From the NCBI GenBank assembly GCA_963555705.1, contig OY743169.1:5394014-5458013 (forward strand): a DNA stretch of 64,000 nucleotides, read 5' to 3'. Position 1 is the first letter of the stretch, and each line of letters starts with the position of its first letter. Under the pieces are notes generated by a model. It searched no databases. It worked only from the letters and a program-made list of their open reading frames with translations, and had not been told where the DNA came from. The position numbers were made by a program, and so were the translations under genes. Source of the DNA: Ligustrum vulgare. Its lineage: Eukaryota > Streptophyta > Magnoliopsida > Lamiales > Oleaceae. Positions 24,750 to 34,469 of this stretch are shown piece by piece.

Positions 24750-25403
24750 TCACAAAGATAAATTTACATTAACCGGACTCCATTTTCGCTTGATTCCCCT
24801 TCCTTGCGACCAATCTATCTTTACTCCTGCTGGATCTTGTATTGGAATATATGATTGCAACTTATCCAGCAGTTCCTCGATAGTAGGAGCAGAAATAAGG
24901 ATTCTCCTAGAAAATGGAGATATGAATCCCTGTTCCACAGCATAATCAAGAAATGTTAGCAAACCATCAAAGAAATTGTTTACATTTAAAAGCCCTATAG
25001 GCTTAGTATGGAGATCTAGTTGAGCCCATGAAGTAATATTAAAGATTTCTTCTAAAGTACCAAAACCTCCAGGCAGGGCTATGAAGGCATCAGAACCATA
25101 TAACATGCAAGTTATGCGTTCATGGATAGATAAGGTTTGTACTTCATGCCCTCGTGTTTTGCCTGCAATATCAGCTAAAGGAGTAGGTATAACACCTATC
25201 ACTCTTGCTTTCTCTACTAGAGCGGATTGTGAAACACAACCCATCAATCCACTGCTACCTCCTCCATACACGAGAGTGATACCTTTCTCTCCCAATTTCT
25301 TTCCTAAATCCACGGCTGCTTCTAGATACCCAAAACCTTTTCCCACTTTTGATCCACAAAATACACAGATAGTTTTGATCTGTCGAAATTTTGGTCCTTC
25401 CAT
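24750..25403 (-). CDS. LOG-like: LOG-type cytokinin riboside 5'-monophosphate phosphoribohydrolase, copy 1
   Basis: Complete 217-aa intronless ORF starting MEGPKFRQIKTICVFCGSKV. LOG enzymes remove ribose 5'-phosphate from cytokinin nucleotides, giving active free-base cytokinin in the cytosol. Family marks are in order: FCGS (15-18), the nucleotide-binding GGGSSGLMG (47-55), the conserved Arg at 96 (HER), and PGGFGTLEE (111-119) with its catalytic Glu, followed by TSWAQLDLHTKPIGLLN. Length fits plant LOGs (about 210-225 aa). Known host LOG genes have several introns, so this is a processed or foreign-derived form. It reads opposite to E1 and has a TATA-like CTATTTAAA (minus-strand TTTAAATAG) 74 bp before the ATG. 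Compared with the E2 copy about 68 of 654 bases differ but only 12 residues, so the protein has been under selection. The C-terminal tail IKRKWSPVNVNLSL is unlike the plant LOGs I recall. Confidence 0.9.
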   Translation of the reverse strand: MEGPKFRQIKTICVFCGSKVGKGFGYLEAAVDLGKKLGEKGITLVYGGGSSGLMGCVSQSALVEKARVIGVIPTPLADIAGKTRGHEVQTLSIHERITCMLYGSDAFIALPGGFGTLEEIFNITSWAQLDLHTKPIGLLNVNNFFDGLLTFLDYAVEQGFISPFSRRILISAPTIEELLDKLQSYIPIQDPAGVKIDWSQGRGIKRKWSPVNVNLSL

Positions 25404-25476
25404 TTTTGAAAGTAAAGAAGGAAAAACTTACGGGAAAATGTTATTTTGGGATGCATGAACTATGAAAAATGTTTGG

Positions 25477-25485
25477 CTATTTAAA
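25477..25485 (-). promoter_or_regulatory. TATA-like motif for LOG copy 1
   Basis: Plus-strand CTATTTAAA, that is minus-strand TTTAAATAG, followed by a stretch GCCAAACATnTTTCATAGTTCA shared with the E2 copies. Confidence 0.5.
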
Positions 25486-25663
25486 ACCGAAAAACTTCAC
25501 TATTTACTGGTCGTTTTTCGAAAAAGTGAAGATTTACTTTTGACAAAATCATCCTACTCACCTTTCGGCGATTTAATATTTTTAACCAGCCTTTATCAAA
25601 ACTCGTGAAAGGAAACAGAAAAATATTTTATATGTGCATATATATCAAATTATTTACCTTGTA

Positions 25664-26236
25664 TTAATGCTGCATAGCCAAAGCATCATTGTTTATAACA
25701 GCATGGCAAACAGGATCTTTTGCTATTATATTTTTGAGACTATATCTCTCTTTATCGCTGATGAATTTAGCCCATAAAGATAGTAGCTCACGCTGCACAT
25801 ATCCACTAGGGTGCGTCTCAAGAGTCAATCGGATATCATCCAATGACTCCTTACTCAGTCCACCCTTAATGAATTCTATCTTATCATCTCGATTTATGGA
25901 TGAATATCCTATTGATTTACAACGGGTATCACATGTCCATCGAGCACATTTGTAGCAACTATTTAATCTTTTTGCTCTTCGCTTCTTTGCAAAAGTACTC
26001 TTACCTAAGCCAGGCTTGTGCTTAGAAAATGAATCTGGTAATTCACCAGCTAATCGAACTTTTGCTTCGATCAACCAGCGAACATCTTCTGGCATGCCAT
26101 GATCCATCAGCAACCTCAATCTTTCGAGCCTAATTCGATAAATTTTTCTCAAATCATTTACTGGAAGATTGGAATAATATTTGCGAATATTTGAAAGTAT
26201 GATATCCATTTTTGATGGATCTAGCCTTCTTCCCAA
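25664..26236 (-). CDS. Basic Cys-motif protein resembling plant-virus nucleic-acid-binding (cysteine-rich) proteins, copy 1
   Basis: The ORF is 190 aa from the first ATG, but the TATA-like motif ends only about 5 bp upstream of it. The second ATG (26209, MDIILSNIRKYY), where homology to E2 starts, is the better start and gives 181 aa. From it: a helix-rich, Arg/Leu-rich N-terminus (1-55), PGLGKSTFAKKRRAKR (66-81), four cysteines in C-x2-C-x4-C-x3-C (85, 88, 93, 97), then a block (106-145) including EFIKGGLSKESLDDI that is identical in E2. The G-x-G-K-S/basic run/Cys cluster/F-I-x-x-G-L order resembles the nucleic-acid-binding proteins of carlaviruses and relatives. Those bind nucleic acid, often enter the nucleus, and in some viruses act as silencing suppressors or transcription regulators. 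The assignment rests on motif memory, not a search. An unrelated host zinc-binding protein is possible. It is the upstream partner of LOG. Confidence 0.65.
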   Translation of the reverse strand: MGRRLDPSKMDIILSNIRKYYSNLPVNDLRKIYRIRLERLRLLMDHGMPEDVRWLIEAKVRLAGELPDSFSKHKPGLGKSTFAKKRRAKRLNSCYKCARWTCDTRCKSIGYSSINRDDKIEFIKGGLSKESLDDIRLTLETHPSGYVQRELLSLWAKFISDKERYSLKNIIAKDPVCHAVINNDALAMQH

Positions 26237-26241
26237 ATCAT

Positions 26242-26250
26242 CTATTTAAA
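26242..26250 (-). promoter_or_regulatory. TATA-like motif for the Cys-motif gene copy 1
   Basis: Plus-strand CTATTTAAA, the same nine bases as before LOG. It lies 33 bp upstream of the MDIIL start, which supports that start over the longer one. Confidence 0.5.
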
Positions 26251-26499
26251 TGCATTATTCAACGCGTAAAAGAGCGGCGGCTCCGCGTGTCAGTGATATG
26301 GATTCCATCAAGAAATAATGGAATAAATTATTGAAAAGGTGAGATAATATGCCATTACCTTTTTCGATATAAGGGAAGATTTGGCGACAAGATTGAGATT
26401 ATGAGATATTTCCTTGGATATTGTACCTGATTTTTCGGTATACTAAAAGTAATAAAGGTATACTGATTTGAACTATATAGAATACTGATGAAATAAATG

Positions 26500-26760
26500 T
26501 TGTATTGAACCAGAAGTTCATACATATGTACAAGTGAAATATCTTATTGAACCAGAAGTTCATACGTACAAGTGAAATATGTATATAGTATGAACCAGAA
26601 GCTCATAAATGAAATATACATTGTATTGAACCAGAAGTTTAGCGATATTGTATTGAATCAAATATTCATACATAGAAATGAAATAAAACCGTATAGAACC
26701 AGAAGTTCTATAATAAACGGTTAAATTATCAAAAGTTCCAAATTATTTTCTATGAGAATA
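26500..26760. repeat. GAACCAGAAGTTCATAC repeats of E1, middle block
   Basis: Five units of about 40 bp with ATTGAACCAGAAGTTCATAC and ACAAGTGAAATAT. Confidence 0.75.
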
Positions 26761-27764
26761 ACTTATTCAGAAATTGTTTATCATACAACAATATTCTATG
26801 TCAAACAGGGAATAGCTCAAGAAGCTTTATTATTTGTAAAAGTGCAATATGCATACACTCCACCAAAGCGCACTGAGATATATGATTGAAATTACATCCC
26901 TAAAAGAATGACATGTGTTCTGGCATTTTAGCCGATTGATAATATTTGAGAACATTATGGTGAAAACACGCCTGAAGCGTAATTATGCCTGAAGCATAAT
27001 GACTATTGATTCCAAAAATAAATATCTCTTGAATGATTGAAATGATTCCTTTGAGGCTAAATACTCAAAGTAAGTAAAAGGGACATAGTCAAATGATGAG
27101 ATATTCAGGTACCTGATGATAGAACATATAAAGAGATCTCTCCACGTTATATTGAGATGGAATCGATAAATAAGTCGACTGCATACCCTCTTATGAAATA
27201 AGATTGATGAAATCATAATTCTTTGGCCAAGTATGAAACCCTAATGTAGGGATTATTGTTCAAGGACCTGAAGTCCAAATGCTTAAATGTGTAAAGCCAG
27301 TAATTATATGTACAAATGAAAAATATTTCACAGTCGTAAAAGACGACTAGTTGCGCGCGAAATTTTTCATAGAACTGGCATGACATATGGTGGATAGACT
27401 ATAGTCTAAATCACTAGCTTGAGCTCCTTGATATACCAATGAGTGAGATCAAAATGTATGATTCTCATCTCGGTACTTTGGGAGTATTCTTTGATGTACC
27501 AGTTGATCGCGGTACGTTGGGATTTCAAGTAAAATGATTGTAGATTATATGTCGAAATTGATATCTATTTCAATGATTGATTATGCTCCTGCAAAATTAG
27601 AAATTGCAGTTTATAAAGTGCAAGAACATACATGTATAAATCATTGAAAGATTCAATATGCCCAGATTAGTATCACTATAGAATGATACAAATGACTCCA
27701 TGATATAATATGTTGAAAGTGAAATTGGAGTGTACTATTTATGACATCTGGGAAATTGATTATT
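26761..27764. other. E1 interior, no recognisable gene
   Basis: No gag-pol motif was readable on either strand. Some words (for example GAGTGAGATCAAAATGTATG) may be decayed Copia sequence. Confidence 0.4.
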
Positions 27765-27960
27765 CACTAGAAGTGAATACGAAAATGAATATTCACCAGA
27801 AGTGAATTTGAAATTGATTATTCACTAGAAGTGAATTTGAAAATGAATATTTAATTATTCACTAGAAGTGAAAGATGCAATCTATGAAAGTGAATTATAG
27901 ATTTGATTATTCACCAGAAGTGAATTCTAAATTTGATTATTCACCAGAAGTGAAAAATAC
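27765..27960. repeat. TTCACTAGAAGTGAAT repeats of E1
   Basis: Six units of a palindromic word TTCAC-(T/C)AGAA-GTGAA separated by 15-40 bp. Each can form a small hairpin. Confidence 0.8.
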
Positions 27961-28019
27961 AATGAAAAGATTCGTGATTGCACCAATATACATGTAATAT
28001 TCCATGAAAGGAATAAATA

Positions 28020-28730
28020 CGCGTTGCACTCTTTTTCCCTTAGCTGAGGTTTTGTCCCACAGGGTTTTCATAGCAAGTTTTTTAATGAGGCAACAGTTGA
28101 GGCGTATTGATGAAAATTAATGAGAATAATGTACTCTTTTTCCCTTGAGGTTTTGTCCCACATGGTTTTCCTAGCAAGGTCTTGGAGGCATCATCATAGC
28201 TATCAACAAGCTATAACTCAGCAACACATTGTTATACTGGAATGATATCAACAATGAAGAAAATCATACACATCTTATGAAGAATGTTATGATATCGGAT
28301 ACACACAAGAAGATTTTCATATATACACATTCCAGACGAAAGATGATATCATTATTCAAAAGGTTCATGAATACTTGATTGCACACTTCAGGGGGAGAAT
28401 CATGCTGTCATGCTGTACTCTTTTTCCTTCGTCCAGGTTTTGTCCCACAGGGTTTTCCTGACAAGGTTTTAACGAGGCAGCGGCTGTACTCTTTTTCCTT
28501 CGTTCAGATTTTGTCCCATTGGGTTTTACTGACAAGGTTTTAACGAGGCAGCACTGAAGTATTGAAGCACTTCAGAACTTCAAAGATTCAATACATGATT
28601 TGTTCTACTTGAACATTAAGACTCAACGATTGACGATGGCCAATATCAGGGGGAGCAACTGTACTCTTTTTCCTTCGCTCAAGTTTTATCCCATTGGGTT
28701 TTCTTAGCAAGGTTTTAACGAGGCAGACAA
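28020..28730 (+). repeat. Copia 3'-region motif, five copies
   Basis: Units with CTCTTTTTCCTTCG followed by GTTTTGTCCCACAGGGTTTT and AAGGTTTTAACGAGGCA at about 28027, 28131, 28416, 28484 and 28664. This motif is familiar from the 3' end of plant Copia elements, usually in fewer copies. Confidence 0.75.
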
Positions 28731-28750
28731 TTGCGTAATATGTCATTCAA

Positions 28751-28757
28751 GGGGGAG
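28751..28757 (+). other. Polypurine tract of E1
   Basis: GGGGGAG directly before the 3' LTR. Confidence 0.85.
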
Positions 28758-28955
28758 TGTTATAAATAATGTATATATGTGAATGACATTACCATTATAT
28801 CCCTGTAAACTTTACAATATTACAATTGTGCCATTGTCCACTCCTATAAATAGGAGCCTATACTTACCAATTTATTATACCAATTCTTGAATGAAGAATT
28901 CTATTCATCTCTTTCTCTTTCTAATCTTGTTATTTGATTTGATAGTTTTACAACA
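28758..28955 (+). repeat. 3' LTR of E1
   Basis: Matches the 5' LTR apart from one noticed base (ACTTTACAA versus AATTTACAA), followed by the target duplicate CATAT. Confidence 0.95.
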
Positions 28956-29155
28956 CATATCATGTTTCTTGTCTTTCAATTATTTTCTGGTTTTTTAATT
29001 GGGTCTTGTCATTGGTTCAACAAATATATTGAAAGGGAAGAGTTTCAATCTTCCTTTGTTGCATACTGTGCATTTGCTAATCTTGAAAATGAAATTGTCA
29101 ACTAATGAGCGTGGCTTCCTGGACGTAAAATTACACAAAACCCTTGTATATTTTG

Positions 29156-29860
29156 TGTTGGAAAAATTGGTTTTGTCCAATTTATGTAATTATTTAAGTG
29201 GAATCATTAATAGTAAATGGAAAATTAAGTCACTTAAAATTGTGACAATATTGAAAAATTAGAAGAATATTCTAGAATTAATTTAAATAAAAAGTTGTGT
29301 CTTTTCATAGTGAAATACTGTGACTTTTGAAATTAATATTTTTCAATAGTTGTGTCTCTTCAATTAGAGACAAATTTAAAAGGATGTGTCCTTTGAAAGG
29401 GTTGTGTCTTTTGAAACACAACTTTTCAACATCTATATATAGATCACATATGCTTGGATATTCATCAATTCTTCTTTCATTTATTTTTCATGATTGCATT
29501 ATCATACTAATGCATATTCATTTCAAAATATTTTGCATTTATTTGGAGTCGAGTTTCAAATTAAGAGAGTTCAAAGCATAAGTAAGGTTCGTTGGTCTTC
29601 GTAATTTTGAGTGCTCCTATTGCGTGACGTGGTCGTTGTATATTGGGAGACGAATGCCGGAAAACCGTTAGCACCCTTGCGGGGCATTATCGTCTTAAGG
29701 ATAAAGAGTCAAACTCTTGCCTCGACCAAATTCATTTTCATGCATTTTTTATTTTCTACGTCATATATTCTTATTCGGTAAGTCGGAATTCTGTCCAACT
29801 TTATGCATGTAAAAGGTACATTATTAGAATATAATTATGCACGTTAACTTTTTACCAACA
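29156..29860 (+). repeat. 5' LTR of E3
   Basis: 705 bp. The plus strand has CATCTATATATAGATC near 29430, a TATA box within a palindrome, and both LTRs keep it. Confidence 0.9.
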
Positions 29861-31975
29861 ATCTTAAGACGCTAATTTTTCATGCATAATATATTCTATT
29901 TAAATCTAAAAACTAGAGGATGTATTGTTATATGCTTTGACGAATTATATACGCATAGAAATTTCGAGTTGACTCTCTTGAGTCTTGAGTGCTTCCATAT
30001 TATGTTGATATTTTGCTTGGGTTAATTTTGTTAGGTATATGAAATTGTTTACTTCAGTCAATACATGCATTTACTTTTGTTCTTGGAAAGTTGAAGTTTC
30101 ATGTTCCATAATTAAATTCATGTGACTGAATATATGAATTCTATTTGGGCTCTTCCTCATTTTTCACGTATAAAAGAAATTTATTTTGTTGTAAAGGTCT
30201 TCCAATTACACTATGTATGGTAGTTTAAATGTTTGTCTCTCATAAATATGAAAATGCATGGGAGATATTGACATTCATAGTTATTTTATACATGTTGACT
30301 AAAGATGGAATAAAATTATTTATTCAATGAATATAGTTAACGATATGGTCGAATTTAAAAGAGTTGATGAACTCTAAAGTTCAAACCTTACCCAAGATTT
30401 GTAGGGGTAGTGTTATTACATGAGCACGTAATTCCTAATTGAGGAATTGTGATGGTAACTTATTTTACAAGTTACAATCTTTATACCTCGAATCATAGAA
30501 AGATGTTCTATGAAGATGGAAAGGTAAAAATCCCTTATACTAATTTTAGATGGTTAATAATAACCAAAAATGGTTGAAACCTTGGTGATTTGATGAAAAG
30601 GACTTGTAATTGGAAATTTAATAGGCCAGGGAACTTGAGTTGCAATTTTTACATTAAGGATTTAATTGCATATTGAATACTCAAGGTCTTGAAATATACA
30701 ACTCTGGCCTTATAGTCCTTCGAGTTCTGGACTTTAAAAATCTAAGTCCTTAAGGTTCTTGATTTTAAGATTTAATCCAATTAGTGTTGGATTTCAAATC
30801 TTATCTCAATCGAGTCGATTCGTTATTCGAGTATATATCAAACTTGAACTTGGGACTACCCGTGAAGTGTGTGGGTGGCCTTACTTTCTTCAAATTATAA
30901 CGAGATTTTGAACATTATTGAACTGCACTATTCTCGAGAAAATTTGTTGGTACCATATTTGGACATAGACGTCCATTGTAAGGATTTATATCCACTAGTA
31001 AATGTGTTTACTATGCTAGTACGGTATTTGAAAATGCTCGAAATCATTATGAATTTGAAGATGAATTTTTGGAACTAGAGCTTTAGACAATGTGAGAAAT
31101 AAGTATTTTATTTCAAGAAAATTTGGAAGCTTATTTATTCGATATCCTAGACTTGTGGGGGTTACGAATAACTGTAATAAAGCTTCAAATAAAGTGATTG
31201 AAGCATGTTGGCTTCAGAGTTCCAAAAGTGACAAGTTTATACTTGCTACATTGATTGATTGTGTCCCAAACGGTATAGATCGTCTTGTATTACAGTTGAT
31301 CTTAGATGGTATTATTTTGTGGATCCACTATTTCGAGAAGCTTATCAAGAGATCATTAAATTGCTGATCGAAGGGAATGGGATCAAAGCCTACTGTGCTT
31401 GTAATCTTTGTAATAATAACTCAACCATGCTGAAAGGAGATCCCAAGAACTTGGTTCAATGAGACAACTAAGTTACGAAGATTCAATTAAGCACTTGGGA
31501 TTAAATTCCTTCTCATTTCTATGGTCAAACCAAAGTGCATTCTGCAGAGTGTCTAGGTTAAGCTTAGTTTTTAATGATTCCTATATCTTGGATAAACCAA
31601 GTGGGGTAGGCAGACTACTCCTAATAGGAGATCACCTATGTAAGTGAGAAGTGGGGTCGCTTCTGTGAGAATGTTTCAAGGCTTGAATTCTTTAAAACAC
31701 TTATGAAATCAAGAGTTGTTCATGGCCAAAATGAACACAACCGTGAGAATAGAAAGTGTTAGGGAAGTTATTGTGTGAATACTATTATCTTGGTTTACAC
31801 CAATGGCTGAATAGTTCAAGATATCATGTTCACTGTTTAGCCAAGTAAATCCGATAGTATTTCACTAAGGCAGGTTCAAAGCCAAAAGCTACCTCTCCTG
31901 ATGCAATAGCTTTCCGCGTGTACTCTCTTCAGTGTCTGCATAGTCTTTGTACTAATTTTCATTCACGTGGGGGAT
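29861..31975 (+). other. E3 interior without a recognisable protein
   Basis: No standard primer-binding site follows the 5' LTR (it continues ATCTTAAGACGC). Frames at 30869-31078, 31092-31367 and 31459-31647 are short and I recognise none. This fits a gene-less LARD-like or strongly deleted Copia-like element. Confidence 0.5.
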
Positions 31976-32680
31976 TGTTGGAAAAATTGGTTTTGACCAA
32001 TTTATGTGATTATTTAAGTGGAACCATTAATAGTAAATGGAAAATTAAGCCACTTAAAATTGTGACAATATTGAAAAATTAGAAGAATATTCTAGAATTA
32101 ATTTAAATAAAAAGATGTGTCTTTTCATAGTGAAAGATTGTGACTTTTGAAATTAATATTTTCCAATAGTCGTGTCTCTTCAATTAGAGACAAATTTGAA
32201 AGGATGTGTCATTTGAAAGGGTTATGTCTTTTAAAACACAACTTTTCAACATCTATATATAGATCACATATGCTTGGATATTCATCAATTCATCATTCAT
32301 TTATTTTTCATGATTGCATTATCATACTTATGCAAATTCACTTCAAAATATTTTGCATTTATTTGGAGTCGAGTTTCAAATGAAGAGAGTTCAAAGTATA
32401 AGTAAGGTTCATTTGTCTTCATAATTTGGAGTGCTCCTATTGCGGGACGTGGTCGTTGTATCTTGGGAGACGAATGCCGGAAAACCGTTAGTACCCGTGC
32501 GGGGCATTATCGTCTTAAGGACAGAGAGTCCAACTCTTGCCTCGACCAAATTCATTTTCAAGCATTTTCTATTTTCTACATCATATATTCTTATTCGGTA
32601 AGTCGAAATTCTGTCCAACTTTATGCATGTAAAAAGTAAGTTATTAGAATATAATTATGCACGTTAACTTTTTACCAACA
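31976..32680 (+). repeat. 3' LTR of E3
   Basis: Direct copy of 29156-29860 with scattered changes. Confidence 0.9.
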
Positions 32681-33093
32681 ATTTGCACCTTGAGACTAGG
32701 TTAAAAAGCTTCTACAGTAACCATTTGGAGTTGTATACATTCTTCTGTAGTTTTTCTTCATTTGAAAATAATTTTTTTGTCATTCTTTGTAGAGTTCTTG
32801 GGCGAGTGCCTAACATAGTACATATGTGCCTTTCCTTGCGATGGGGCCAAGGTATGGAATGATAAGTACACCACAATAATGTATATTTTAAAATTTTGGT
32901 TGGATTATGAGCATTATTGTAAAATTGTATAGGATTATTAATTGAAAATATATTTTAATTGTGGTGTGATTATAATGTGGTGTAGTAAATAAATTTTGTA
33001 GTGATAATAAAATTAAATTATCCCTACAAATATCATCAATGATTCTCATGACATGGAAACAATTAAGAAGATGATTAATAAAATCATACTATA
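32681..33093. other. Short intergenic stretch between E3 and a Helitron
   Basis: No gene or repeat recognised. Confidence 0.4.
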
Positions 33094-33539
33094 TCACTAC
33101 TACCTTAAAAGTACCAATAGGGAAGAATATTTCAATTACCAAATTTACTCTCACATATTTTGTTATAACCCAAATATGTCATTGTTTTTACATTAATTAA
33201 TTAATTAATTAAGTTAAACCCTATCAATCCTTGTCTCTCCATTGGCCCTAGAAACAAACTCCAACATGCTGTCAAGTTATGATATAAAAAAAAAACTTCA
33301 TCCAGCCTCTACTTGCCTCCTCTCAATCGTCGCATCTACATCGCCGATCTCAGAGGTGGCCCTGAGGCCGTGCGAGAGGTGCGACGAACAGAGCACCAAA
33401 ATGAAAAATATTTTAAGAAATATTATTTTTAATTTTTTAAAAAAAAAACTAATTTTTTTTTTCTCCTACCGTTCTTTCATTCCAAGTTCAAACTTCCAAC
33501 AATCCAATAAATAAAACTACTCCCTTCCCTCTTGACTCT

Positions 33540-33930
33540 TGAGCTCCCCATCTCCCAAAATCCAAAATCTGAAAAACCTACTTTCCCTTTACCTTTGTAA
33601 ATCATTCAAACCTCTCCTACCCTCACCGTCCCGACTCCAACGAGAAGAGACCCAGTCGTCAAATTATCGAGTATGAGAGATCAAAAATTCATCTCACTGC
33701 GTCATTGTCTTCCTCTTCACTCTTCATTATTCATCACTAACCACCAGAGGTCCGGATTTACTGCTTGGCAGTCAGTAGCCATGGCTCTCCATCTCACTGT
33801 CTTCCAAGTTCCAATTCCAAAACCACCCAATTCCATCGTCGCTTCTTCCTTCATCAGAATCATTACGTCCGTGTCAAAAAAATCATTAGTGATTACAAAA
33901 AAATCATTATTGATTACTAGAAAGTATTGA
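33540..33930 (+). pseudogene. Unidentified gene 5' fragment captured by the Helitron
   Basis: A C/T-rich leader followed by frames including MALHLTVFQVPIPKPPNS then IVASSFIRIITSV (from 33781), Ser-, Pro- and hydroxyl-rich like an organelle-targeting N-terminus. It then runs into AAAATCATTA repeats. I cannot name the gene. Confidence 0.35.
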
Positions 33931-34469
33931 TTACAAAAAAAATCATTAGTAATTTTGCTTCAAAAAATGCAAGAAGAACTAACTTTAAATGATTTGTTGC
34001 ATATCAGGGCTTACATATGATATTATTTGAGTTGTTTTCTTTCATTTTCAGGTCAACTCATATTGGCTGTCAAAGATATTAATGATTTGGATGATGCTTT
34101 CTGAAGAAAATACGAGTTTTTGGATGTTTCTACAAGGCATAAATTTAATTTTTTAGTTGTACTTTTTCTTTATGACATGAAAACGATATGAGAAAAATAT
34201 TGAAAATGATATTTTTGTTATGTGACAGTTTTATGTACAATAAGTTAATATAAATAGTTTATCATATTCTATACGCATACTTTATAATTAAAGAATAAGG
34301 ACATTTTTTTGATATTCGCACATGACACCAAAAAATATAGGGCTGGCCGATCACCATTTGAAAACACTAGAAACAAGCTCCATCCTAAATCATTCTTCCT
34401 TATGAATCATTTTTAGGTTTATTTGATAGCACCCTCCTCTGCGTTGGCATTCATTGTTGCTCCATATCC

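Larger units (their letters stand above)
24475..26600 (-). other. LOG + Cys-motif cassette, copy 1 (antisense in E1)
   Basis: This interval aligns over its whole length with about 48600-50820 in the unrelated Tekay-like element E2. It contains, in minus-strand order: a TATA-like motif, the Cys-motif gene, an intergenic region, a second TATA-like motif, the LOG gene, and three hairpin-forming repeats. The right edge includes E1-type CCAGAAGTTCATACGTACAAG repeat units, one of which is also present, degenerated, in E2. Confidence 0.8.
22631..28955 (+). mobile_element. Complete non-autonomous Copia-type LTR retrotransposon carrying a LOG + Cys-motif cassette (E1)
   Basis: LTRs of 198 bp (22631-22828 and 28758-28955) begin TGTTATAAATAATG and end TTTTACAACA. 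I noticed one difference between them. The 5-bp target duplication CATAT is perfect (22626-22630, 28956-28960). The primer site CGTTATCAGCACGAG follows the 5' LTR and GGGGGAG precedes the 3' LTR. Five copies of a CTCTTTTTCCCTT..TTTTGTCCCACAGGGTTTT motif sit near the 3' end, a layout I know from plant Copia elements. No gag, protease, integrase, RT or RNase H was readable. The only good ORFs are the antisense LOG and Cys-motif genes, so mobility would need proteins from another element. Confidence 0.9.
29156..32680 (+). mobile_element. Non-autonomous LTR retrotransposon, older (E3)
   Basis: LTRs of 705 bp at 29156-29860 and 31976-32680 begin TGTTGGAAAAATTGG and end TTTTTACCAACA. The polypurine-like GTGGGGGAT sits at 31967-31975. 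Flanking bases TTTTG and ATTTG differ at one position, so the target duplication is imperfect. I counted roughly 35-40 differences between the LTRs by eye (about 5%), much older than E1 or E2. The 2.1-kb interior has no recognisable gag or pol. Confidence 0.85.

Noticed and set aside
24750..25403. LOG as an ordinary host gene that a retrotransposon happens to flank
   Set aside because: It lies between matched LTRs with a perfect target duplication, is intronless, and recurs with the same partner in another element.
25081..25458. 125-codon plus-strand frame over LOG
   Set aside because: Shadow of the LOG gene; no family features.
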